From contig JAAZNM010000007.1 of the NCBI GenBank assembly GCA_012798265.1, forward strand, positions 62,001 through 126,000: a stretch of DNA of 64,000 nt, read 5' to 3'. The notes under the pieces are model-generated. The model was not told where the DNA came from, did not search any database, and was given only the letters and a program-made list of their open reading frames with translations. Shown piece by piece: positions 9,042 to 17,305 of the stretch. A program made the position numbers and the translations under genes. Numbering within the stretch: the first letter of the stretch is position 1; each line of letters opens with the position of its first letter. The stretch is from Candidatus Roizmanbacteria bacterium (GTDB taxonomy: Bacteria; Patescibacteriota; Microgenomatia; UBA1406; GWC2-37-13).

Positions 9042-9472
9042 TGTTCGTCAAGTGAATAAATTTTTAATTCCTTTTGAAAAGAGCCAAGATTTTTGTCCTT
9101 TGAGTAAACCGTCAATTCAATGGCATTTTCTCCCATCGCCAGAGGATAGTCGACATCGAACGTATCGCTATCTGTCTTTAAGACCATGTCTTTTATAGGC
9201 GACTGGATAATAATCAAAGAATCCTTGTTGACCTTTCCTTTTATTTTTATTGATTTGCTGCTAACGATTATGCCGTCGGACGGTTCGGTTATTTGAAGCG
9301 GAACAATCGCCTCTTCGTTTTTCTTGGCGATGCTTGGAGTGACTTTGTTTACGCCGTTGATCGGTTTGTTTTTCGACAGTTGGTTTTCCTTGGCCCGAAA
9401 AACCACAAATACGGCAACAGCGATCCCCAACATAATACCTAATGTAACTGCGGTTATAGTTTCTTTTTTCAT
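9038..9472 (-). CDS. Membrane-anchored single Ig-like domain protein
   Basis: This is a 144-residue protein with an N-terminal membrane helix (TAVTLGIMLGIAVAVFVVF), a polar linker and one Ig-like beta-sandwich of about 80 residues. The segments ITEPSDGIIVSSKSIKIKG and GENAIELTVYSKD match the Big/glucodextranase-B-like fold, in which domains start with a proline-rich 'SPSDG' phrase and end with a TV-rich strand. It overlaps nnrD (ATGA) and the next gene by 4 bp each. It probably sits outside the membrane, partnering the exported protein encoded next. No enzyme motif is seen. Confidence 0.72.
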   Translation of the reverse strand: MKKETITAVTLGIMLGIAVAVFVVFRAKENQLSKNKPINGVNKVTPSIAKKNEEAIVPLQITEPSDGIIVSSKSIKIKGKVNKDSLIIIQSPIKDMVLKTDSDTFDVDYPLAMGENAIELTVYSKDKNLGSFQKELKIYSLDEQ

Positions 9473-10386
9473 AGAATCATTTTTTTAAATGTCTCGGGAA
9501 TCATTTCGATCAGATCATCTATATTATACCAGTATCCTTTCTCCGCAAAAAGCTCATCGGCGGTTTTTTTCAGGAGAAAAGAAGCGGTAACGGCAGCAGA
9601 CATTACCTGACCGTGGCTGTAAAACGAAGCAGCCAACCCGGCCAAGATATCGCCCGTCCCTCCTTTTGTTAAACCCTGGTTTCCACCTTCTACTATGTAA
9701 TCCTGAAAACCGTCTGAAACAAAATCAACAACGGCTTTGAGGATTATGACGCAGCTGTAAGCTTTGGCCGTTTCCTTAACTATCCGTTTTTTTTCCGATA
9801 TGGATTTTCCCAAAAGATTTATACCAAACAGTTTTTCAAACTCTTTTTGATGGGGAGTCAATATCGGAACCGTTTTCAGTCTTAGTAACCAATTTTTATC
9901 CATCATCTGCAAAGCACCAGCGTCAAAGACGAATTTTTTTTCCGGAAAGCTCTCGATAAAATATTTGGTTAAATGATAAGTAAACATACCTTCGTCTTCA
10001 ATCTTTAAAATCTCTTCAAATTTGTTATTTGCAATCTGTGATTTGTTATTCGCAATCTTCGTCCTAACCATTCCCGGTCCGATCAAAACGGTATCGTCTT
10101 CCTTTACATAGTCGATCAGGTGTTTTTGGTTGACCACCATGCCGTTTTGGAATTTTTTCTTCAAAGAAACGATTATCTCGTTATTTTCCTCGGTTGAGGA
10201 ATAATGAACCATATCGGAAAAATGAGAAGCGATTTCAGCCGCCCAGATCGAAGCCGAATGGAAAAGGGTCGAACCGCCGATAATCAGCAACCGACCGTTT
10301 TGACCTTTGTGACTTTCGTCTAAAGGCAGTTCAAGCCCCTTTAAAAAGGGTTTTATCGAACTGACGTTTTCGGTTTTTATCTGCAT
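9469..10386 (-). CDS. nnrD: ADP/ATP-dependent NAD(P)H-hydrate dehydratase (NnrD, YjeF C-domain family)
   Basis: The enzyme repairs hydrated NAD(P)H by nucleotide-dependent dehydration and has a ribokinase-like fold. The protein (305 residues) shows the family landmarks in order: GRLLIIGGS near residue 30, VLIGPGM, FDAGALQMM, LTPHQKEFEKLFG and the catalytic/nucleotide loop TKGGTGDILAGLAA near residue 245. The epimerase partner NnrE is not fused and not nearby. An unusual insertion after VLIGPGMVRT carries a tandem 7-residue repeat (IANNKSQIANNK), encoded by a 21-bp direct repeat. The start faces alaS divergently across 65 bp. Confidence 0.88.
   Translation of the reverse strand: MQIKTENVSSIKPFLKGLELPLDESHKGQNGRLLIIGGSTLFHSASIWAAEIASHFSDMVHYSSTEENNEIIVSLKKKFQNGMVVNQKHLIDYVKEDDTVLIGPGMVRTKIANNKSQIANNKFEEILKIEDEGMFTYHLTKYFIESFPEKKFVFDAGALQMMDKNWLLRLKTVPILTPHQKEFEKLFGINLLGKSISEKKRIVKETAKAYSCVIILKAVVDFVSDGFQDYIVEGGNQGLTKGGTGDILAGLAASFYSHGQVMSAAVTASFLLKKTADELFAEKGYWYNIDDLIEMIPETFKKMIL
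10020..10058. repeat. 21-bp tandem repeat inside nnrD
   Basis: Two 18-bp copies (ATTTGTTATTTGCAATCT and ATTTGTTATTCGCAATCT) lie with a 21-bp period and differ at one base. They insert an Asn/Lys-rich heptad repeat into NnrD without breaking the frame. Confidence 0.7.
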
Positions 10387-10434
10387 ATTTTTGTTCTGTT
10401 AATTTCGGTTACCCATCACTTGGAACGCGACGGA

Positions 10435-10443
10435 TGATATAAT
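10435..10443 (+). promoter_or_regulatory. Extended -10 promoter of alaS
   Basis: TGATATAAT, a perfect extended -10, ends 8 nt before the alaS ATG. The expected start site is at or within 2 nt of the start codon, predicting a leaderless mRNA. Confidence 0.65.
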
Positions 10444-10451
10444 TTTACATT

Positions 10452-12248
10452 ATGACAATAACCCATGTAAAGCTCCGTCAACTTTTTTCCGATTTCTGGT
10501 CGGGTAAAAACCATAAAGAAGTTCCACCGATTCCCCTTGTTCCCAAAGACGACCCGACGACCCTTTTTACCGGATCAGGCATGCAGCAGCTGGTTCCATA
10601 TCTGTCAGGAGAAACCCATCCGCTTGGACAAAGGCTTTACAACATCCAAAGATCGCTCCGTTCCCAAGATATCGATGAAGTGGGCGACAACCGCCACACA
10701 ACCATGTTCGAGATGATGGGAAACTGGTCGCTTGGCGATTATTTCAAAAAAGAACAACTGGCTTGGTTTTGGGAGTTTTTGACAAAGCTGCTGCAGCTAC
10801 CCAAAGAAAAACTTTATGTTTCCGTCTTTGCCGGGACTAAAGATGTTCCCGAAGACCGGGAGTCTTATGAGATTTGGAAATCTTTGGGACTTAGTGAAGA
10901 CCATATCCATAAATATGGGGCAGAAAAAAACTGGTGGTCAAGAGCCGGTGTTCCGGACAACATGCCAAAAGGTGAACCCGGTGGCCCCGACAGCGAGGTT
11001 TTTTATGATTTCGGAACCGAATACCGATTCCATGAAAATTCTCCCCACGCTGGAAAACCGTGTCACATAAACTGCGATTGCGGCCGTTTCTTGGAGATAG
11101 GCAACTCCGTTTTCATCCAGTACAGAAAAGCCGGAGATCGTCTTTTGGAAGAACTGCCCAAAAAAAACGTCGATTTTGGCGGCGGTTTGGAAAGAATCAT
11201 GGCCGCTATCGAAGACAATCCCGATATCTTTACGACCAGTCTGTATCAACCGATAATCAGGGCGGTCGAGACAACCACCGGTAAAAAATATACCGATCCC
11301 AAAAATACTCCGTCAATGCGGATTATAGCCGACCATCTTAAAGCGGCAATATTCCTTATCAAAGACGGCGTCCTTCCCAGCAATAAGGAACAGGGTTATG
11401 TACTGCGTCGTCTGATGCGCCGATCCGCCGTCAAAATGTATCAACTCAAAGAAGGTTTGCTTGACGCCACGGACTTTAATCTTATCGGCAACAAGGTGAT
11501 TGATATCTACACCGGTGTTTATTTCGACGAAAAAAACGACACTTCGGCAATAACTCCGATTGTATCCGAAGAACTTACGCGATTTAACAAAACCTTAAGC
11601 CGGGGACTGAAAGAGATAAAAAAAATTGCCGACATCGACGGTAAACAAGCGTTTGATTTTTATCAAAGTTATGGCTTTCCTCTTGAATTGACAGAGGAAC
11701 TTTTAAGGGAAAAAGGCCAAACGGTTGACAAAAACGCTTTTTACCAAGAGTTTCAAAAGCACAAGGAACTTTCCCGAAGCGCCTCTATCGGTAAATTTAA
11801 AGGAGGATTGGCCGACCAATCGCAACAAACACTTAAGTATCACACGGCTACCCATCTAATCCACCAGGCCCTTTTCGAGATTTTGGGAAACGAAGTCAGA
11901 CAGGAAGGATCCAATATCAACTCCGACCGTCTTAGGTTCGATTTTTATTCGTTACGGAAACCGACTGATGAGGAAATAAAAAAAATAACGGAGACCGTCA
12001 ATAAAAAAATTCAGGAACGCTTGCCTGTCGAAAGCAGGATCCTTCCCAAAAAAGACGCTTTTGAACTCGGCGCCAAATCATTCTTTAAGGAAAAATACCC
12101 CGACACTGTCAAAGTTTATCTTATCGGCAGCTTCTCAAAAGAATTATGTGGAGGACCCCACGTAAAAAATACCGGCGAGATCGGTAGAATCGATATTTAT
12201 AAGTTAGAAAAAATCGGCAGCAATCTCTTCCGCATCTATGCTAAATAA
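10452..12248 (+). CDS. alaS: Alanyl-tRNA synthetase, short form without C-Ala domain
   Basis: AlaRS charges tRNA-Ala. The 598 residues contain the class II aminoacylation core (FTGSGMQQ, FEMMGNWSLGDYF about residues 38-100), the tRNA-recognition helices (ADHLKAAIFLIKDGVLPSN, GYVLRRLMRRS) and the editing domain. The editing zinc ligands are HTATH at 464-468 and C566/H570 (ELCGGPHV). The chain then ends. Typical bacterial AlaRS is about 870 residues and carries a DHHA1/C-Ala domain that bridges the tRNA elbow; that part is absent here. The stop is genuine and a new gene starts 15 bp on. The neighbour is a free tRNA-binding OB protein, which could compensate in trans (inference). Confidence 0.95.
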   Translation: MTITHVKLRQLFSDFWSGKNHKEVPPIPLVPKDDPTTLFTGSGMQQLVPYLSGETHPLGQRLYNIQRSLRSQDIDEVGDNRHTTMFEMMGNWSLGDYFKKEQLAWFWEFLTKLLQLPKEKLYVSVFAGTKDVPEDRESYEIWKSLGLSEDHIHKYGAEKNWWSRAGVPDNMPKGEPGGPDSEVFYDFGTEYRFHENSPHAGKPCHINCDCGRFLEIGNSVFIQYRKAGDRLLEELPKKNVDFGGGLERIMAAIEDNPDIFTTSLYQPIIRAVETTTGKKYTDPKNTPSMRIIADHLKAAIFLIKDGVLPSNKEQGYVLRRLMRRSAVKMYQLKEGLLDATDFNLIGNKVIDIYTGVYFDEKNDTSAITPIVSEELTRFNKTLSRGLKEIKKIADIDGKQAFDFYQSYGFPLELTEELLREKGQTVDKNAFYQEFQKHKELSRSASIGKFKGGLADQSQQTLKYHTATHLIHQALFEILGNEVRQEGSNINSDRLRFDFYSLRKPTDEEIKKITETVNKKIQERLPVESRILPKKDAFELGAKSFFKEKYPDTVKVYLIGSFSKELCGGPHVKNTGEIGRIDIYKLEKIGSNLFRIYAK

Positions 12249-12263
12249 CCTGCCGGGCGAACT

Positions 12264-12602
12264 ATGAAAAAAACCAAGGTCGCTTATTCGGACTTCCAAA
12301 AGTTGGATATAAGGGTAGGGGAAATAAAGGAAGCATCGTTTCTTGAGGGATCAAGGAACATTATTGTCCTCAAGGTCGATCTGGGGGAAGATTATGGTCT
12401 GGTTGAAATACTCTCGGGGATCGCCAACGATTACAAAGCGGAAAAACTCATCGGCAAAAAATATGCTTTCCTGGCCAATTTGGAACCGAAAAAGATCCTT
12501 GGCCGTTATTCATGCGGTATGATACTGGCTTCCGACGTTTCCGGCAAAGCCGTCATCTCTCCGATAGGTAAAAAAGTGCCTAACGGCACCATAATACGCT
12601 AA
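12264..12602 (+). CDS. Trbp111/MetRS-C-type tRNA-binding OB-fold protein
   Basis: This 112-residue protein consists only of the tRNA-binding domain found at the C-terminus of MetRS and in Trbp111/CsaA. The signature phrases are FQKLDIRVGEIKEA, IVLKVDLGE, ILSGIANDY, AFLANLEPKKILGRYSCGMILAS and the tail GKKVPNGTII. In the family it acts as a dimeric, structure-specific tRNA chaperone gripping the outer corner of tRNA. It lies 15 bp after an AlaRS lacking its own elbow-binding C-Ala domain, so a joint function is plausible. It could equally serve MetRS, which is not in this window. Confidence 0.88.
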   Translation: MKKTKVAYSDFQKLDIRVGEIKEASFLEGSRNIIVLKVDLGEDYGLVEILSGIANDYKAEKLIGKKYAFLANLEPKKILGRYSCGMILASDVSGKAVISPIGKKVPNGTIIR

Positions 12603-12622
12603 TACGTTGAGAGACAAATCGT

Positions 12623-12651
12623 TTGACTTTGTCCGGCAAATTTAGTTTAAT
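12623..12651 (+). promoter_or_regulatory. Sigma70-type promoter of the DsbA-like gene
   Basis: TTGACT, a 17-bp spacer and TTTAAT. The -10 ends 8 nt before the ATG at 12660, again predicting a leaderless transcript. Confidence 0.6.
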
Positions 12652-12659
12652 GGGTGGAT

Positions 12660-13649
12660 ATGAAAAAACTATCTAAAAAAATTAAAAAAAATTACCTCTT
12701 TTTCATCATCGGAGTTTTTGCGGTTATTGTTGGTATCTTTTTTGTAAATAAAATAATCAAGGGCAACTCCGAGGATAAAATTAAAAAAACGGTTGTTCCC
12801 GAGGTCATCAAAAAACTTGCCGGAAGCGATAAGGTCGAAGTAACCAACTTTAAGGAAGTAAGCGGAGTCTATGCCTTTGATCTGTTGATAAACGGCCAAA
12901 AATATCAATCTTTTATCAGTAAGGATGGTCGGTGGCTCTTCCCCGGCGGACAAAAGGTTGACGAGATAATGGGCAATGCTTTAGGCAGCACCACCCAAGC
13001 AAAAAAATTGACCTGCAATGATTTGGACAAGGCGGAAAAGGCAGAGTTGACGGCTTATGTTGTGGCCGATTGTCCCTATGGTCTTCAGATGCAGCGCCTG
13101 TTCAAACAAATAATCAGCGAACAACCTGAACTTATACCATATCTGACCGTCCGTTATATCGGAGCGGTCGACGGCGGAAAAATCACCTCTATGCACGGCG
13201 ATAAAGAAGCACAAGAAAACCTAAAACAGATCTGCGTCCGGGAGGAACAAAAGGACAAATACTGGACCTACCTTGGTTGCTATATGCAGGAGGGCAAAAG
13301 CCAAGAATGCTCAACAACCGCCGGTCTTGACGTCAGCGCGTTGGATCAATGCGTATCCGACAGCAACCGGGGACTAAAATATGTCCAAACAGATTTCAAT
13401 TTAGCCGGTAAGTTCAACGTCAGCGGCTCACCTACCCTTGTGCTTAACCAAAAACAGACGGTTTCTGAGTTTGATTTTGGCGGACGAATCCCGAACTCTA
13501 TCAAAAACATTGTCTGTTGCGGTAGCAAAAACAAACCGGCTTTTTGCAGTCAAGATCTCTCCAGTAGCGAAGTGGCCGTATCATTCTCAAAAACCGATAG
13601 TCCTACGGAGACCGGAACCACCAATACTAACAGCGGCTGCGGTATATAA
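12660..13649 (+). CDS. Membrane-anchored thioredoxin-fold (DsbA/GILT-like) protein
   Basis: The 329 residues from ATG 12660 contain an N-terminal helix (YLFFIIGVFAVIVGIFFV), a small N-terminal domain and then a thioredoxin-like fold. A CPYG sequence (VADCPYGLQMQ) sits where CxxC would be, and a cis-Pro loop (VSGSPTLVLN) follows. About ten further Cys residues (CVREE, LGCYMQ, ECSTT, DQCVS, IVCCGS, FCSQ, SGCGI) suggest a disulfide-rich extracytoplasmic domain. The second active-site Cys is missing, so classical oxidase chemistry is doubtful; a GILT-like or isomerase-like function is possible. A GTG six bases upstream is an alternative start, but the promoter spacing favours the ATG. The C-tail is Thr/Ser-rich. 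Confidence 0.75.
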   Translation: MKKLSKKIKKNYLFFIIGVFAVIVGIFFVNKIIKGNSEDKIKKTVVPEVIKKLAGSDKVEVTNFKEVSGVYAFDLLINGQKYQSFISKDGRWLFPGGQKVDEIMGNALGSTTQAKKLTCNDLDKAEKAELTAYVVADCPYGLQMQRLFKQIISEQPELIPYLTVRYIGAVDGGKITSMHGDKEAQENLKQICVREEQKDKYWTYLGCYMQEGKSQECSTTAGLDVSALDQCVSDSNRGLKYVQTDFNLAGKFNVSGSPTLVLNQKQTVSEFDFGGRIPNSIKNIVCCGSKNKPAFCSQDLSSSEVAVSFSKTDSPTETGTTNTNSGCGI

Positions 13650-13655
13650 ACACAT

Positions 13656-13731
13656 TGGTGCCCTTAACGGGATTCGAACCCGTGTTTCTAGCCTGAGAAG
13701 CTAACGTCCTAGGCCGCTAGACGATAAGGGC
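13656..13731 (-). tRNA. tRNA-Glu (anticodon CUC)
   Basis: On the minus strand a complete cloverleaf folds: acceptor GCCCTTA/TAAGGGC, D-stem GTCT/GGAC, anticodon stem TTAGC/GCTAG with loop TTCTCAG (anticodon CTC at 13695-13697), variable AAAC and T-arm ACGGG-TTCGAAT-CCCGT. Discriminator A73 and CCA are genomically encoded. The gene converges on the DsbA-like gene with a 6-bp gap. A CUC isoacceptor reads GAG only, so a UUC tRNA should exist elsewhere. Confidence 0.95.
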
Positions 13732-13738
13732 TTTAAGC

Positions 13739-13767
13739 TTGACTTGAATCAAAAAATATAGTAATAT
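13739..13767 (+). promoter_or_regulatory. greA promoter
   Basis: TTGACT, a 17-bp spacer and TAATAT. The start site would be near 13774, giving a leader of about 50 nt that contains the hairpin at 13781-13820. Confidence 0.6.
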
Positions 13768-13774
13768 TGTAGCA
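13766..13774 (-). promoter_or_regulatory. Extended -10 for tRNA-Glu
   Basis: Minus-strand TGCTACAAT lies about 35 nt upstream of the tRNA 5' end. It overlaps the greA -10 box by 2 bp, so the divergent promoters share DNA. Confidence 0.5.
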
Positions 13775-13780
13775 TTAAAT

Positions 13781-13820
13781 CCCTCTTCCGTACAAGTAAA
13801 TTAAGGGGGGTCTTTTTTTT
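13781..13820 (+). terminator. Terminator-like hairpin in the greA leader
   Basis: CCCTCTT (13781-13787) pairs with AAGGGGG (from 13803) with one G-T pair and a loop of about 15 nt, followed by TCTTTTTTTT directly before the greA start. The 3' arm is also the only Shine-Dalgarno-like sequence (AAGGGGGG). The structure could therefore both terminate transcription and hide the ribosome site. Confidence 0.5.
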
Positions 13821-13823
13821 ATC

Positions 13824-14282
13824 ATGAAAAAAACACAGTTAACCAAAGAAGGTTTTCGCCAACTGCAACTGGAGTTGGAGGAGTTGAGAACAAAAAAACA
13901 ACCTATGGCCGTCAGCCGTCTTCAGAAAGCCAGAGCGATGGGAGACCTGTCGGAAAACAGCGAATATTCGGCCGCCAAGGAAGAAGTCTCGTTTATAGAT
14001 GGAAGGGTCAGAGAGATCGAAGAGATCTTGAAAAACGTCGAGGTGGTTGAAAATAAAACCAACGATGACAGTATCTGTATCGGAAGTAAAGTAACCGTTA
14101 CGGTCAACGGCAGCCAAGAAAAGTTTTTTTTGGTTGGAGAATTTGAAGCCGATCCCCTGAATAAAAAACTGTCCATTACCTCCCCGATCGGCTCGGCGCT
14201 TATGGGTAAAAAAGTCGGCGACTCGGTGCTTGTAAACATTCCCGCCGGCACGGTCAACTACAAAATCGTTGCCATTGATTGA
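13824..14282 (+). CDS. greA: Transcription elongation factor GreA
   Basis: GreA rescues backtracked RNA polymerase by stimulating transcript cleavage. The 152 residues comprise the N-terminal antiparallel coiled coil (about 1-75, with acidic tip GDLSENSEYSAAKEE containing the catalytic Asp/Glu pair) and the C-terminal FKBP-like domain (about 80-152, with ITSPIGSALMGKKVGDSV). Length and motifs are normal. It is monocistronic or joined to lysS, which has its own promoter 56 bp downstream. Its leader carries a terminator-like hairpin touching the start codon. Confidence 0.97.
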   Translation: MKKTQLTKEGFRQLQLELEELRTKKQPMAVSRLQKARAMGDLSENSEYSAAKEEVSFIDGRVREIEEILKNVEVVENKTNDDSICIGSKVTVTVNGSQEKFFLVGEFEADPLNKKLSITSPIGSALMGKKVGDSVLVNIPAGTVNYKIVAID

Positions 14283-14322
14283 TCAGAATCCCACAAAAGC
14301 CGATTACATTCGTGAAAAAAAC

Positions 14323-14331
14323 TGTTAAAAT
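14323..14331 (+). promoter_or_regulatory. Extended -10 promoter of lysS
   Basis: TGTTAAAAT ends 6 nt before the lysS ATG, predicting leaderless mRNA. Confidence 0.6.
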
Positions 14332-14337
14332 ATTTCC

Positions 14338-15795
14338 ATGAAAACCCTTGAACAGATCCGCTTGGAAAGAATCAAAAAAGCCTCGAGTCTGAAAAACCCT
14401 TATCCTCAGCTTTCTGAGGATATTGTTACCGTAAAAACCGCTATCGGCAAAACCGACCAGACTGTAAAAATATCGGGTCGGATAATTTCCCTTAGAGGAC
14501 ATGGGAAGCTCATCTTTGTCGACCTGAAAGACGAAAGCGGCAAAATCCAACTAATGTTCAAACAAGATCTTTTAAAAGAAAAGTTTAACCGGTTGAATCT
14601 GGTCGACCTAGGCGATTTTTTGTATGTTACCGGTAGAGTGGGAAAAAGTATACGTGGCGAACCCTCGCTTTTTGTCGAAGATTATGCAATAATCTCCAAA
14701 TCGATCAGACCTTTACCGGAAAAATGGCACGGCCTGAAAGATATTGAAGAAAGATACAGGCAACGATACGTCGACCTTTTGGTCAACCCCGGTGTCAAAA
14801 AAATTTTCCTCACCCGCGTCAAGATAGTTAAGCTGCTTAGGCAGTTCTTAGACGATCACGGTTTTATCGAGGTGGAAACCCCTGTTCTCCAACCCGTTTA
14901 CGGAGGAGCTTCGGCCAAACCTTTTATTACCCATCATAACAGTCTGAACGCTGATCTTTATCTAAGAATATCCGACGAACTCTATCTAAAAAGACTGATT
15001 GTCGGCGGTTTTGAAAAAGTATATGAGATGGGTAAAGACTTCCGCAACGAAGGGATGAGCCGGGCCCATAATCCCGAATTCACCCAGATGGAGTTCTATT
15101 GGGCTTATTCAAACTATGAAAAACTTATGGGTTTTACCGAAAAAATGCTTGTCTCAGTCATCGAAAACATAAAAAAAAGTCTGTCCGTCAAATATAAGGA
15201 TAAAGAATATGATTTCAAAATCCCCTGGGCCAGGGTAACTTATCGGGAGCTTATTTTGAAATACCTCGATTTTGACATTGATAAAATAAAAACCGAACCC
15301 GAACTCGTTAAGCTTGTCAAAGAAAGAAACTGGCTTTCGGGAGAAAAGCTTGTCGGTTACGGACAAGTCCTTGATGCCTTATACAAAAAACATGTTCGTC
15401 CCAATCTTGACGGACCGATGTTCATAACCGACCATCCCGTTGAAATGAAGCCGTTGGCCAAACGCAAGGAAAACGATTTGACCAAAGCGGCCAGCTTCCA
15501 ACTGTTGGTTGCCGGTGAAGAATGGATTAACGCATACAACGAACTCAACGATCCTCAAGACCAAAAAAATCGCTGGCTTAAAGAAATGGAGTTGGCGAAA
15601 AAAGGGGCCGAGGACTACCAGGTGATTGACGAAGACTATATCCGGGCGCTTGAATACGGCATGCCTCCGACAGCCGGTTGGGGTCTTGGCATAGACCGTT
15701 TAACTGCCTTCTTGACCGACCAGCCCAATATAAAGGACGTTATTCTTTTCCCAACACTAAGACCTGAATTAAAAAAAGTCACTCCCATTCCATAG
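14338..15795 (+). CDS. lysS: Lysyl-tRNA synthetase, class II
   Basis: LysRS attaches lysine to tRNA-Lys. Of the 485 residues, about 55-150 form the OB anticodon-binding domain (VKISGRIISLRGHGKLIFVDL). The catalytic core follows with motif 1 (FLDDHGFIEVETPVLQPVYGG), motif 2 (FRNEGMSRAHNPEFTQMEFYWAY, given here in part) and motif 3 (PPTAGWGLGIDRL). The length is normal. The last 17 bp overlap the convergent guaA 3' end, with no terminator. Confidence 0.98.
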   Translation: MKTLEQIRLERIKKASSLKNPYPQLSEDIVTVKTAIGKTDQTVKISGRIISLRGHGKLIFVDLKDESGKIQLMFKQDLLKEKFNRLNLVDLGDFLYVTGRVGKSIRGEPSLFVEDYAIISKSIRPLPEKWHGLKDIEERYRQRYVDLLVNPGVKKIFLTRVKIVKLLRQFLDDHGFIEVETPVLQPVYGGASAKPFITHHNSLNADLYLRISDELYLKRLIVGGFEKVYEMGKDFRNEGMSRAHNPEFTQMEFYWAYSNYEKLMGFTEKMLVSVIENIKKSLSVKYKDKEYDFKIPWARVTYRELILKYLDFDIDKIKTEPELVKLVKERNWLSGEKLVGYGQVLDALYKKHVRPNLDGPMFITDHPVEMKPLAKRKENDLTKAASFQLLVAGEEWINAYNELNDPQDQKNRWLKEMELAKKGAEDYQVIDEDYIRALEYGMPPTAGWGLGIDRLTAFLTDQPNIKDVILFPTLRPELKKVTPIP

Positions 15796-17305
15796 TCGCC
15801 GGCGGTTTTGTGGTTATATCATAGACTACCCGTGACACAAACGGCACCTCATTGACTATTCTTGAGGAAAGCTTTTGCATAAGATCATAAGGTAACCTTG
15901 ACCAAACGGTGGTCATCACGTCTTTTGATTCGATTATCCGTAAAGCAATAACTTCCATAAAAACCCGGCCATCGCCTTTGACGGCGGTACTCTTTGCCCC
16001 CGTCATTATGGGGAAACTCATATAGACATTGTTGTAAACACCGGCCTTCTTCAGTTCTTCGATCACGATGCTATCGGCTTTATAGATCTGTTGGAGACGT
16101 TCTTTAGTTACCTCACCGATAATTCTGATCGCGTAGCCGGGACCGGGAAAAACCTGTTCGTTTATTATGCCGTCCAATAATTTAAGCTGTCTACCTATCT
16201 TTCTGACTTCGTCTTTATAAAAATAACGGAGCGGTTCAAGAAGTTTCAAATCCATATTTTTTGGTAAACCACCGACATTATGATGGGATTTTATCTTTGA
16301 GGCGTTTTTACTACCCTTGCTTTCGATAACGTCGGAATAAATTGTCCCTTGAGCCAGATATTTTACCCCCTTAAGTTTTTTTGCCTCTTTTTCAAAAAGT
16401 TTTACATAAAGACCGCCGATCACTTTGCGTTTTTCCTCAGGATCGGTTTTTCCTTTCAAAGCTTTTAGAAAAATTTTTTTAGCTTCGACGATAATCGGTC
16501 TTACTTTAAGTTGTTTTTCAAACAGCCTAATCACTCTTTCTTTTGTCCCGGGACGCATCAATCCGCTTTCCACGTAAACCGGGTATAAATCGGAACCGAT
16601 GGCTTTGGCAATCAAGGTGGCGGCGACAGTCGAGTCAACTCCACCGGACACGGCACAGACAACCTTACTGCACCCTACTTCTTTCCTTATTTTCCTTATT
16701 AAGGAATAAGTGTTAATATTTTTTTTCTTTACCTTAAGATTGCAGATTCGTTCAACAAAGTTTTTCAACACCTCCAAACCAAATTTAGTATGTTCAACTT
16801 CCGGATGAAACTGAATACCGTAAATTTTTCTGTCATTGTTGGCGGCGGCCGCGTAACGGATGTTGTCAGTCCTTGCCAACTGAACAAAACCGGCGGGCAG
16901 CTCCATAACGCTATCGCCATGACTCATCCAGACTACCGAGTAAGAATCAACCCCGTGAAAAAGCGGTTCGCTTGACTCAATCTCCAAATTGGTCGGACCG
17001 TATTCGCGATAACCTTTCAAGACTTTTCCGTTCAATAAATAAGCCGTCAATTGCCAACCGTAACAGATGCCCAAAATCGGAATGTTAAGACTATATATCT
17101 TTTTATTGACGGTCGGAGCGCCTTTTTCATAGACAGACGCCGGTCCTCCGGACAAGATTATTCCTTTTGGTTTTCCTTTTCTGATCAGTTCCATCGCTTT
17201 TTCCGGATCGACGATATCCACCCTAATTCCCATATCGCGCAAACGTCGGCCGATAAGATGGGTTGTTTGGGAACCAAAATCAACGATACAAATGTTGTCA
17301 GCCAT
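15779..17305 (-). CDS. guaA: GMP synthase (glutamine-hydrolysing)
   Basis: GuaA converts XMP to GMP. The 508 residues carry the class I amidotransferase domain (about 1-190; catalytic Cys in ILGICYGWQ, His/Glu in GIQFHPEVEHT), the ATP-pyrophosphatase domain with P-loop AVSGGVDST (about 215-225) and the dimerisation domain ending in KPPATMEWE. It overlaps guaB by 8 bp as the last gene of the purine-salvage operon. Confidence 0.98.
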   Translation of the reverse strand: MADNICIVDFGSQTTHLIGRRLRDMGIRVDIVDPEKAMELIRKGKPKGIILSGGPASVYEKGAPTVNKKIYSLNIPILGICYGWQLTAYLLNGKVLKGYREYGPTNLEIESSEPLFHGVDSYSVVWMSHGDSVMELPAGFVQLARTDNIRYAAAANNDRKIYGIQFHPEVEHTKFGLEVLKNFVERICNLKVKKKNINTYSLIRKIRKEVGCSKVVCAVSGGVDSTVAATLIAKAIGSDLYPVYVESGLMRPGTKERVIRLFEKQLKVRPIIVEAKKIFLKALKGKTDPEEKRKVIGGLYVKLFEKEAKKLKGVKYLAQGTIYSDVIESKGSKNASKIKSHHNVGGLPKNMDLKLLEPLRYFYKDEVRKIGRQLKLLDGIINEQVFPGPGYAIRIIGEVTKERLQQIYKADSIVIEELKKAGVYNNVYMSFPIMTGAKSTAVKGDGRVFMEVIALRIIESKDVMTTVWSRLPYDLMQKLSSRIVNEVPFVSRVVYDITTKPPATMEWE

